Shown in pieces: positions 26,239-34,707 of a stretch of 64,000 bases of DNA (position 1 is the first letter of the stretch; every line of letters starts with the position of its first letter). This DNA is from CAYUWG01 sp964448285 (lineage in GTDB: Bacteria > Bacteroidota > Ignavibacteria > SZUA-365): positions 1 through 64,000 of the forward strand of contig CAYUWG010000003.1 in NCBI GenBank assembly GCA_964448285.1, written 5' to 3'. The notes under the pieces are model-generated. The model did not search any database and was not told the origin of the DNA. It saw only the letters and a program-made list of their open reading frames with translations. The position numbers were made by a program, and so were the translations under genes.

Positions 26239-28569
26239 ATGAAAGCACTTTGTTTCCTCGTTACGGCTCTTTTGGCAACGACAACTCTCGTTCAAGCGCA
26301 AGTCCCCACAAATGGTTTGGTGGCATATTACCCATTCAATGGGAATGCGAACGATGAGAGTGGGAATGGAATCGACGGAATCAATTATGGAGCAACACTG
26401 ACTTCAGACCGATTCAATGTTCCGGGAAAGGCATACAGTTTTAACGGATCGTCCTACATCGGGATGGTAAGCAATGCTCAACTGCCCCAGGGGAATGAAG
26501 CGAGAAGTGCCTCCGTTTGGGTTTACAATAGTACCTCGGCAAACCAAGTCATTATTGAATGGGGCGAAGTGGATCAATTCAAGAGATGCAATATTGGGAT
26601 ACGTGACGTGGATGGTATTGTCGGATATTCAATCAATGGAGATGATCTGGCAACGGTCTCCACGATAAGGGACGGGAAATGGCATAATATAGTTCTTACA
26701 TACGACGGTATAACGACGCGATTGTATATGGATGGGACATTCGAATCCAGCAAGAATATGCTCCCTTCTAATACGCTGGGAAATACTTTATTTGTTGGTA
26801 AAAATCATCGTGGATTTATCGAGGAGTACAATGTTGGAAAAATAGATGACATCAGGATTTATAACCGAGCACTTTCTGATTGCGAGATCCAATACCTCTA
26901 CCACGAGAATGGATGGGGCTTCGTTTCAAACGGCCTTGTCGCGTATTACCCATTCAATGGCAATGCAAATGATGAAAGCGGAAATGGACATAATGGAACT
27001 ATCAGCGGTGCGACCCTTACATTGGATAGATTCGGAAATTCAAACCGTTCATATCATTTTGATGGAATTGATGATGATATTCAAGCTGCAGGCACATTCG
27101 GAGGGACAGCAGAAATGAGTGTTTCAGCATGGTGTTATGTGACAGGGACTACTGGTACATTCCAACCGATTTTTGAATCACCAAGCAGTGATGCAAGTTC
27201 ACTCTTACATTTTCAACTGAACACCTTCGGAAACGTTGCTATATACCCGGACGGAGGGCCTGCAATACTGCTGCCGATCATTTCACCCTACCCACTAAAT
27301 GTATGGCGTCATCTCGCTATAACAATCAAGTCTGGTGATATTAAGATTTACGAGAATGGCGTAATTATTAGTTCATCTAGTGCTACCTATTCGTTACTAA
27401 CAACGAATTATATGAAGATCGGATCAGGATGTCTTACACCATGTTCGCCTCGGTTTTTCAAGGGCAAGATCGATGACATTCGAATTTACAACCGCTCATT
27501 ATCATCTTCAGAAGTTACAGCTCTTTATAATGAGAGTGGTTGTGGATGTCCTGGAATAATCACAGGCACTGTCTCAGTAGGTTCAACTCCATTAGCAGGC
27601 GTCATTGTCAAGCTCCTCGATGAACAGATGCAGCCAGTGGGTGGTAATCAAATCACCAATACCGCAGGAACTTACTCGTTTACGCAGGTGCTTCCAGGAA
27701 ATTACAACGTCATGGTTGTAGAGCCACTCGGTTACGTTGCCTCGGTCGGCACTCAACCAACCAATCTCGGCCAATGCGGTGCGAACACGGTGAACTTCAC
27801 TCTCACGAACACCGCCACATCGAACAATGCGCGCAGCAAGGGATATTGGAAACATCAGTTCGACGTGTATGTCAGCAACACGGGAAACGCGCAGGAAACG
27901 CAATCCAATCTCAATACATATATCTCCATGGTTAACCAGTATTACACGCCACACTTCTCTTTCTTTTCAGGCATGACAGCATTTTCTCAGTGGCAATCGG
28001 TACTTTCAGTAGCGAACAACTCTAACATGCTGAACAAAGCGAAGGCTCAGCTTGCGGCTTTGGTCATGAACCTGATGTCCTACAAGATCGGTCAATCAGT
28101 CGTCGTGTCAGCGGACGGAAGAACGGCTGGGGACGTATTGACTTATGTCTCGGAGATCATCGCTGGAAGCAATGCTTCCTTGTATGAACTTGCAAAGAAC
28201 CTGGCAGAAGCAGTGAATACGCAGCAAATGATAGGGGCTGGAATAGTGCCTTCCGGCACAATACTTTACAAGGACGCTACAGTGAGCATCTATGAACCTC
28301 CTGCGGATTTTTCTCTTTCACAGAATCATCCCAATCCTTTCAGTAAGTTGACCTCCATTCGGTACTCTCTGCCTACGGAAGGCACTGTCACACTCTCTGT
28401 GACAGACGTATTTGGAAAGGAGGTTGTAAGACTGTTGGATGGAGTGGTGCAAAACCCCGGCACTCACTCAGTAATCTTCGAATCAAATAATCTTCCATCC
28501 GGTATGTACTACTATCGCCTTGAAACAGGCCAAAGGACGAAGACAAAAATTATGGTCGTGTTCAGATAG
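26239..28569 (+). CDS. T9SS-exported protein with two LamG domains
   Basis: 776 residues from the ATG at 26239, which begins a signal peptide (ALCFLVTALLATTTLVQAQ); in-frame codons upstream lack one. Two concanavalin-like LamG/laminin-type domains (about 20-235 and 235-450) both open with NGLVAYYPFNGNANDESGNG and end with KIDDIRIYNRxLS. A CNA-B/SdrD-like fold follows (GIITGTVSVGSTPLAGVIVKLL...GTYSF), then a region with SNNARSKGYWKHQFDVYV. The end (FSLSQNHPNPFSKLTSI...GMYYYRLETG) is a T9SS type A sorting domain. A carbohydrate-binding or adhesion role is likely but not shown. Confidence 0.92.
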   Translation: MKALCFLVTALLATTTLVQAQVPTNGLVAYYPFNGNANDESGNGIDGINYGATLTSDRFNVPGKAYSFNGSSYIGMVSNAQLPQGNEARSASVWVYNSTSANQVIIEWGEVDQFKRCNIGIRDVDGIVGYSINGDDLATVSTIRDGKWHNIVLTYDGITTRLYMDGTFESSKNMLPSNTLGNTLFVGKNHRGFIEEYNVGKIDDIRIYNRALSDCEIQYLYHENGWGFVSNGLVAYYPFNGNANDESGNGHNGTISGATLTLDRFGNSNRSYHFDGIDDDIQAAGTFGGTAEMSVSAWCYVTGTTGTFQPIFESPSSDASSLLHFQLNTFGNVAIYPDGGPAILLPIISPYPLNVWRHLAITIKSGDIKIYENGVIISSSSATYSLLTTNYMKIGSGCLTPCSPRFFKGKIDDIRIYNRSLSSSEVTALYNESGCGCPGIITGTVSVGSTPLAGVIVKLLDEQMQPVGGNQITNTAGTYSFTQVLPGNYNVMVVEPLGYVASVGTQPTNLGQCGANTVNFTLTNTATSNNARSKGYWKHQFDVYVSNTGNAQETQSNLNTYISMVNQYYTPHFSFFSGMTAFSQWQSVLSVANNSNMLNKAKAQLAALVMNLMSYKIGQSVVVSADGRTAGDVLTYVSEIIAGSNASLYELAKNLAEAVNTQQMIGAGIVPSGTILYKDATVSIYEPPADFSLSQNHPNPFSKLTSIRYSLPTEGTVTLSVTDVFGKEVVRLLDGVVQNPGTHSVIFESNNLPSGMYYYRLETGQRTKTKIMVVFR

Positions 28570-28625
28570 TTTATTATGATACATCACAATTTCCAAACGA
28601 ATTCAATCAACATAAAGGTGCAATC

Positions 28626-29348
28626 ATGACACACTTTTCTATCTTCATTCTTAGCTTAGTTCTATTGCTTGCATGCAGTAGTTGCAAAAAGGATGACAAT
28701 CCCGCTACACCAGATGATTCGCTTTTAATCATGCAGATCGATCCTAGCGAATCATCGACGGGACATGAAGTGACCATCACCGGTGTCGGTTTCGGCGATT
28801 TGCGTGACTCGAGTTTCGTTTCCTTTAACGGAGTACAAGCCGTTTCATATAGGTCGTGGTCGAACACCGCAATACGAGTCACCATTCCTGTCGGCGCGAC
28901 AAGCGGTGACGTGACCGTACATGTGAGTTCAAAAATTAGCAAGGGATATGCTTTTACAATATTTACTGTGTCAATGACCGCTACAATCGACGGAGTACCA
29001 TGGAGTGCAACATCCGTTTCAGGAAGTTCAATAACAATCATCTATCCCGTCGTAGATATTGATGGTATTTCTGGAGACGACTATCTGAAAATTAAAATCA
29101 ATAATCCAGTAAGCGGAAAGTCGCATACGTTTTCGGATCCGCAGTCATCTTCATTAACGTATGCTCTTTTCAGATCTAGAGGAACAAGTTATTGGACAAG
29201 CTCCGGGAGCGGTACCGTGAATGTCACGTCCTTTAACAATAACATTGGCAAAATCACAGGAACATTCGAATTCGTAGGACGAATAGCAGGCCCATCTGGC
29301 CTGCCCCCAGTAAATGTGCAGAACGGTGTATTTAGCATAAAATGGTAG
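28626..29348 (+). CDS. Lipoprotein with IPT/TIG domain
   Basis: 240 residues. Signal peptide II with lipobox LLAC (Cys17). Residues about 35-115 form an IPT/TIG immunoglobulin-like fold (IDPSESSTGHEVTITGVGFGD...VSFNGVQA). The second half (MTATIDGVPWSATSVSGSS...) resembles the DUF6252-like domain also seen in the 168-residue lipoprotein at 45512. Probably an outer-membrane-anchored surface protein; function unknown. It follows the LamG gene by 56 bases. Confidence 0.83.
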   Translation: MTHFSIFILSLVLLLACSSCKKDDNPATPDDSLLIMQIDPSESSTGHEVTITGVGFGDLRDSSFVSFNGVQAVSYRSWSNTAIRVTIPVGATSGDVTVHVSSKISKGYAFTIFTVSMTATIDGVPWSATSVSGSSITIIYPVVDIDGISGDDYLKIKINNPVSGKSHTFSDPQSSSLTYALFRSRGTSYWTSSGSGTVNVTSFNNNIGKITGTFEFVGRIAGPSGLPPVNVQNGVFSIKW

Positions 29349-29487
29349 GTAATGGAGGGAAACGATAGTACTTCGTATTTCTTGATGAGTAATCCTGCTA
29401 GCTGACAAGATGGTTCTGCATCAAACCCATTCATTACGATGAAGAACCACTTTTTCCGCACTTTCTCTCAAACGCGGCTATTTCTCT

Positions 29488-30402
29488 ATGCGCACTGCAA
29501 AATACAATGCGCGTCCGTCTGATTCATCGGTTCAAACAGTATCAATCATCGACTTATTCGAGGTACACTTGCGAACATTGCTCCTTGTTACATTCATTGT
29601 GTCTTTACTCACACCAGTTTTCGCACAGGAAGCGAAAAAGCCAGATTCAGTGACCGTCTATTACAACAAAGCCGTACGGCTGACCGATAGCACCGTCATT
29701 ATCGGTCAGGTTCAATACGATCCGGCGACTGACCGCTACGAAATCAAACCTCGGACAGGTGGCATTATCAGCGTCCTCAATCGTAAAGTCCATCATGTGG
29801 AACATCACGCCCGAACCTTTCTGCCACCAACATATAATCTTGATCCGTGTTTCGGCTGCATCATTCCCTGCGAAGACCGACAAAGAGATAAGCAGTGGTA
29901 CTTTCTCGAGCTTCGTGGCTGGGGTATGTACAGCGGCACGGATGAGTCGAAGTATAGTATTGGTTTGGATGATCTCACTATCGGTGGTGATGGCGCGCTC
30001 GGAATACGGTTCGGACAGTTCGGATTTGGATTCGGCTCCGGTTATTTCAAAGGGAACGACATCCAGCGAATTCCTCTCTATGCACATTTTCGCTATAACC
30101 TGAGTCCGTATTGCTTCTCTCCATTTCTTTATGGACAACTTGGAACAGTCTTCGACAACCAGTCAGGGGAAAAAATCACAACAGATAAAATTCTGCATCC
30201 GGGCCCGAAGATAGCGGGCTTTGGAGTAGGGTTCGACTATGCGCTGGTATCCTGGTTCGATGTTTCTGCTGACATCGGCTATCGGTACATGCAACTGCCA
30301 ACGAAGACGGACTGCGATTGCTCCGACGATCCGGAACCTCGCAGCGCAATTTTCCACAACGAAACGCACAGTGTCATACTGCGTGTTGGCGTTACCTTTT
30401 AG
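29488..30402 (+). CDS. Predicted outer-membrane or periplasmic beta-rich protein
   Basis: Up to 304 residues. A signal peptide (LRTLLLVTFIVSLLTPVFAQ) begins around codon 28, so a TTG at 29569 is a possible true start; the ATG at 29488 would give an unusually long n-region. The C-terminal 170 residues alternate aromatic and polar residues (GFGFGSGYFKG, IPLYAHFRYNLSP, FDVSADIGYRYM) and end in Phe (ILRVGVTF), typical of an eight-stranded outer-membrane barrel. Cys pairs at FGCIIPC and DCDCSD. First gene of an apparent six-gene envelope operon; ten bases from the next. Confidence 0.72.
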   Translation: MRTAKYNARPSDSSVQTVSIIDLFEVHLRTLLLVTFIVSLLTPVFAQEAKKPDSVTVYYNKAVRLTDSTVIIGQVQYDPATDRYEIKPRTGGIISVLNRKVHHVEHHARTFLPPTYNLDPCFGCIIPCEDRQRDKQWYFLELRGWGMYSGTDESKYSIGLDDLTIGGDGALGIRFGQFGFGFGSGYFKGNDIQRIPLYAHFRYNLSPYCFSPFLYGQLGTVFDNQSGEKITTDKILHPGPKIAGFGVGFDYALVSWFDVSADIGYRYMQLPTKTDCDCSDDPEPRSAIFHNETHSVILRVGVTF

Positions 30403-30411
30403 GAGACATTC

Positions 30412-32334
30412 ATGAGACACATTTCTTTACATCACCTCATTGCTTTCGCGTCGTTTATCCTGCTTGGTCTCCTGCTTGGCGCTTGTCAATCCCCAACCGA
30501 AAATCCGCCATCAGAAATGCATAAAGTTACTGTCCACGTTCAGGATTCCAGCCGCCAACCAATTCCATCGCTGCCGGTTGAAGTCTATCGGGGTACACTG
30601 CGATCATACGAGCAGACACCAGTACAGACGAAAGTCTCGAATGAATTCGGTGACACGTTCTTCGAGTTTCTTATTCCCACAACAGGAGGACAATTCGTCT
30701 TCGTTACGGGTGATGCGAGTTTCGGATTTCAGAAAGTAGAAGCGAACCTTCTTTGCAGAGACACGACGGTAGTGATCGTATTCGATACTAAGGATGTTGC
30801 TTGCAACGAAACACGAACCGATACTTTGAGACTGACCGAAATCTGTTTGTACAACCAGAAGTTCGCCATACCGGATTCGACGCAGATTCTGTACCGATCA
30901 GGATGTGCCGTACCACTTACAATGACCTACACACCGCTGGACGATCCATTCGGTTTCCGGTTGACTGCCATTGATGATAAAGGCGACCCGTTTCCAGGAA
31001 ATACGTTCACTGTCCCTCCCAACGGATATTTCAGGGTACGGCTTTTCGCCGAGCCCAGAGATACAGGAACGGTCGTTCGGTCAATATCGATAACTGGTGT
31101 CGGCTCCGGTGGCGCAAGCATGCAGGTGAATCTCACGGTCGTGGTAAGAGCCATTGCATGTGATGGGTGCCCATGTAACGATACGACGATAACGATATCG
31201 TTTGGAAACGTCCAGGCATCGCCAACGCAGGGCAAGGCGACACAGTCAGTAGCGTTCACGCGCAACAATACGCTCTGTGACCGAAAGGATCAGATTGTGA
31301 AAGGACCATCTCTTCCCTCTGTCTTCTCCGTGAAGGACCCTATCAAGCAGGACGTAAGGAGAGGGGAATCACAGAACCTGACAGTTGAATTCAGCCCTCA
31401 AGCCGTACGCCCGTATCGCGATACAATAATCATCCAACGTCACTATCAGGACAACGATTCAGTATGTACCACACTGGTTATTCTGGTGGGTAACGGATGC
31501 GAGCCGGCGTGCTGCATCGATTCAACGAACTTGAGAGGAACAAGCACGGATCGTTTTGAGCTTCGGCTGAAAAATACAAGAGTCTATGAAAGCGGATCGG
31601 ACGGTATCTGTTTCAGACATTGTGGTGTTTGCGGAGTCGTAGAACTGAATCAAACGGACTCGAAGACGAAAGGCTTTACCATCACTCCACCGAAACTGTC
31701 CCTGAACGTCGGTGAGCGGGGATGCTTCAAAGTGCAGTTTTCGGCGACGGATGACGTGGTTTGGCCGCGAGGACACGGTCAGCCGGCGCAGGAGGATCAT
31801 GAAATTCAGGTGACCATCAATGGTTGCGGTGGAAGTAAGATCGTCACGGCAAAAGTTCACGTCGATACGATTCCGATTCTCTACTCTCGCTGTATATACG
31901 TTTGGGCGGATAACGGCCAGTTAGGATTCAACTTCACTCCTCCGGAATTGAAGGGTTCTGAAATATTCGATCCTAATCCATCGAATTCTCAGATCACTGA
32001 CCTTGTTGTGAATAGTATCATTGCCGGTACGAGTGCTGATGTATTTATCCGTTCAGGTTGGAAGTTTATCAGAGCCAATGTTTCCGGCGCGAATTTCGAT
32101 TTCGATCAAGTATCTAGGTGGCCGAATTACCGTGAAATCACAACAGAACCACCGAACTTCAGCACCAGTAATCCAGCAACATTTGCACTGCAATCGGTCT
32201 ATTCCATACGTATAGAACTGTCTGGAGTATATAGCTATGCGTTAGTGAGAGTGCGACAGATCGATGCCGATGCTGATGGCAAGCGCAAAATCTGTCTCGA
32301 TGTGCTTTATCCCATGATCAAGGAGAATCCATGA
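30412..32334 (+). CDS. Large Cys-rich lipoprotein with ASH/choice-of-anchor-like domains
   Basis: 640 residues. Lipoprotein signal with lipobox LLGAC (Cys25). After a carboxypeptidase-regulatory-like beta-sandwich (about 38-120) come Ig-like segments that resemble ASH/HYDIN or choice-of-anchor folds, for example FSVKDPIKQDVRRGESQNL followed by FSPQAVRPYRDTIII. Many Cys pairs (CDGCPC, CEPACC, CFRHCGVC) suggest disulfides. Function unknown. The stop overlaps the next start by four bases (ATGA), so it is translationally coupled to the PorE-like gene. Confidence 0.8.
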   Translation: MRHISLHHLIAFASFILLGLLLGACQSPTENPPSEMHKVTVHVQDSSRQPIPSLPVEVYRGTLRSYEQTPVQTKVSNEFGDTFFEFLIPTTGGQFVFVTGDASFGFQKVEANLLCRDTTVVIVFDTKDVACNETRTDTLRLTEICLYNQKFAIPDSTQILYRSGCAVPLTMTYTPLDDPFGFRLTAIDDKGDPFPGNTFTVPPNGYFRVRLFAEPRDTGTVVRSISITGVGSGGASMQVNLTVVVRAIACDGCPCNDTTITISFGNVQASPTQGKATQSVAFTRNNTLCDRKDQIVKGPSLPSVFSVKDPIKQDVRRGESQNLTVEFSPQAVRPYRDTIIIQRHYQDNDSVCTTLVILVGNGCEPACCIDSTNLRGTSTDRFELRLKNTRVYESGSDGICFRHCGVCGVVELNQTDSKTKGFTITPPKLSLNVGERGCFKVQFSATDDVVWPRGHGQPAQEDHEIQVTINGCGGSKIVTAKVHVDTIPILYSRCIYVWADNGQLGFNFTPPELKGSEIFDPNPSNSQITDLVVNSIIAGTSADVFIRSGWKFIRANVSGANFDFDQVSRWPNYREITTEPPNFSTSNPATFALQSVYSIRIELSGVYSYALVRVRQIDADADGKRKICLDVLYPMIKENP

Positions 32335-34262
32335 AAACCGTCGTCATCCTCTTTATGCTTTCACTCGTTCTGACACTTCTCAGTATACCTGGCTGCTCGG
32401 GTGCGAACAATGTTCAAACAGAGTTGCCGCCTCCACGCCCTGCCGATATCGGGAAAGGTCGATTGATTAATCTTAGTCGCATTAATTCTATCCATGATGA
32501 ATTTGCGCCCTGTATCAGCCTGCATGGAACTGAGTTGATCTTAACATCCAATCGTCCTCGTGATCTCGAGCCAAAAATGCTCGATCCAGAGTTCCGCTAT
32601 GGTGAAGCGCTTTACACGTCCATCGGTAAAGGTACGAATTGGAATGAACCGACGTTGCTCAATCCTGTTTCCTCATTCGCAGAAGTGAATACCGGTACGA
32701 TGGTTTCTTACGGCAGCGGACACGTGTCGTATCTCTCAGCGACGTATAAAAAGGAAGGATCCGGCAGTGCGGATATTCTTGTGGTAATGAAAAATGATGA
32801 TGGGTATTCTGAATTGCGTCCATTGATGGAGATCAATTCTCTTTGGTGGGATAGCCACCCCGCTATATCGCCTGACGGGCAAATCATGATCTTTTCTTCC
32901 GATCGATCGAATGATCCTCTACCCACAGAAACAGAAACGAAAAGGAACCCGCATCTCTGGAAGAGCAAGAAACAAGCTGATGGCAGTTGGTCTAATCCGG
33001 TTCAATTGCCGAAACCTGTCAATTCGGATGCGTCTGAAATTTCTCCTCACTTCGGATCGGATGGATATCTCTACTTCGCTTCGAACAGGAATGCCAGTCG
33101 GGGATATGATATCTATCGAGTGCAGGTAAGGTTAGAGAGTTTCGGAGGGAATGTCGAGGTTCTTCCAGAGCCGATAAACTCGGCGGATGATGATTGCTTT
33201 CCCTGGCAATCGACCGATCGATCGATCATGTACTTTTCATCAAACCGACCCGGGGGCCTTGGCGGCTATGACATTTGGGCGGCAGAATGCTTTTATTCCA
33301 TTTCTGTTCGTGGTGTCGTTCAGTTGCAGGAAAGCGAAAAGGAACTGAAACCGGCGTCTAATATTGAAGTCTCCATCACTCCAAGTGTTGGATCGGTTCG
33401 AACGAATGAGAATGGAGAATTCACCGCGGCACTTGAGCCATGCAAGGAATATATGGTCAGTGTCGCACATCCGGAGTGCTATGAAGAATTCCCGCCGCTT
33501 CGCATCGTCCCCTCGATCCCGATGGCGCTGGATACAACAGTCTCTCTGACAATCACCATGAAGAGAAAAGCTCCTCGGGAGATCAGGACCTATGACGATA
33601 ACGTTCCATACTTCGTGACAGGATATTGGAAGCCTAACACGACCGAGAATTATCGAAAACTTCTCTTAGATACTGCCCGCCTTCACCGAGAACATGTCAA
33701 CTATCTCGATCTTCGCGACATGGATGCTCAGGGCGGATATATGAATTTCACAGACGACGTCGACCGGAAATTCGAAGAAATCTATGCCGCAATTTCAGAG
33801 GCTGTCGAGGCTTTCTCGGATGAATGCTCTCCGCGAACTGAGCCGTTGGACCTTGTTGTTATCGGATACGTTGACCCTCTCGGCCTTGCGTGGGGCAAGT
33901 ATCCCGATGAAACGGTCGAAACTATGGATATCAAGTTACCGAATGGAAGAGTTTTCAATGGAAGAGCGATTGAGAAGGGCACTGTCATGTCAGATACTCT
34001 TGGGAACGAACGGTTGTCACACCTTCGATCATTTTACACATATCAAATGATCCACACGAGGATGCTCCAAAACGAGAAATACGAGCGCTTATTCAAGCAG
34101 AAGAAGGTTACATGGAAATACTGCGGCGGTCACGAGAGGATCAAAGACAGAAAAGAATACAAAGCCAATCCTCTCGAGCGAAAATTTGGCATCCATATAT
34201 TGATGCAAAACAGTGAACCGAAGAGGAAGTCGAAGGATCAACCAAAGGAAACGAAGGAGTGA
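32331..34262 (+). CDS. PorE-like lipoprotein: PD40 propeller, regulatory-like domain, OmpA-like C-terminus
   Basis: 643 residues. Lipobox IPGC (Cys22). Residues about 50-310 contain at least four PD40/WD40-like units (DEFAPCISLHGTELILTSNR, SHPAISPDGQIMIFSSDRS, ISPHFGSDGYLYFASNR, CFPWQSTDRSIMYFSSNRPGG). A carboxypeptidase-regulatory-like domain follows (about 325-400). The C-terminal region includes VVIGYVDPLG and NERLSHLRSFYTYQMI, which fits a diverged OmpA_C peptidoglycan-binding fold. This order matches PorE of the type IX secretion system except that the N-terminal TPR is missing. It may tie an outer-membrane assembly to peptidoglycan. Middle of the six-gene envelope unit. Confidence 0.82.
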   Translation: MKTVVILFMLSLVLTLLSIPGCSGANNVQTELPPPRPADIGKGRLINLSRINSIHDEFAPCISLHGTELILTSNRPRDLEPKMLDPEFRYGEALYTSIGKGTNWNEPTLLNPVSSFAEVNTGTMVSYGSGHVSYLSATYKKEGSGSADILVVMKNDDGYSELRPLMEINSLWWDSHPAISPDGQIMIFSSDRSNDPLPTETETKRNPHLWKSKKQADGSWSNPVQLPKPVNSDASEISPHFGSDGYLYFASNRNASRGYDIYRVQVRLESFGGNVEVLPEPINSADDDCFPWQSTDRSIMYFSSNRPGGLGGYDIWAAECFYSISVRGVVQLQESEKELKPASNIEVSITPSVGSVRTNENGEFTAALEPCKEYMVSVAHPECYEEFPPLRIVPSIPMALDTTVSLTITMKRKAPREIRTYDDNVPYFVTGYWKPNTTENYRKLLLDTARLHREHVNYLDLRDMDAQGGYMNFTDDVDRKFEEIYAAISEAVEAFSDECSPRTEPLDLVVIGYVDPLGLAWGKYPDETVETMDIKLPNGRVFNGRAIEKGTVMSDTLGNERLSHLRSFYTYQMIHTRMLQNEKYERLFKQKKVTWKYCGGHERIKDRKEYKANPLERKFGIHILMQNSEPKRKSKDQPKETKE

Positions 34263-34653
34263 AATCATTAAAGCAGTATGTTGTGTCGCAATGCTGCTCC
34301 TCACGCTGGAAGGATGCAGCGAGGAGAAAAGCAACGTCGTCAATCCTCCCCGAACGGATACCTCAGGTCTTGTCGCAGAAATCAAACACCCGATGGACCA
34401 GCAAACGGTGAACGGTGATGTGATGGATGTGACAGTACTCGCAAGTGATAATAGCGGGACTCTGGTGAGAGTGTCAGCATTCCTGGACTCTAACGACGCC
34501 GGTAAGTTGACTGCTTACGGAAACTTCGGGATCGGTCAGATCAGCATCAAAGGCTTGAGTATCGGCGCTCATTCTTTGGTTGCGAAAGCATATAACTCGA
34601 AAGGAATTGAGGGTACATCCCTACCCGTTACGATCAAGGTAGAGAGAAGATAA
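34213..34653 (+). CDS. Small Ig-like lipoprotein; start codon uncertain
   Basis: Up to 146 residues. The lipobox LEGC follows a hydrophobic AVCCVAMLLLTL. The mature part is one Ig-like beta-sandwich (IKHPMDQQTVNGDVMDVTV...GAHSLVAKAYNSKG), as in bacterial Ig domains of adhesins. The GTG at 34213 lies 50 bases inside the previous gene and adds an Arg-rich leader. An AAGGAG lies shortly before an in-frame ATC/ATT pair at 34264-34269, which would give a normal lipoprotein signal but needs a rare start codon. Function unknown. Confidence 0.7.
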   Translation: MNRRGSRRINQRKRRSEIIKAVCCVAMLLLTLEGCSEEKSNVVNPPRTDTSGLVAEIKHPMDQQTVNGDVMDVTVLASDNSGTLVRVSAFLDSNDAGKLTAYGNFGIGQISIKGLSIGAHSLVAKAYNSKGIEGTSLPVTIKVERR

Positions 34654-34707
34654 GCTGCATTCTCCGGGGTGAATGAATGAACCGCGGTAAGACAATCCGC
34701 TGACAGT

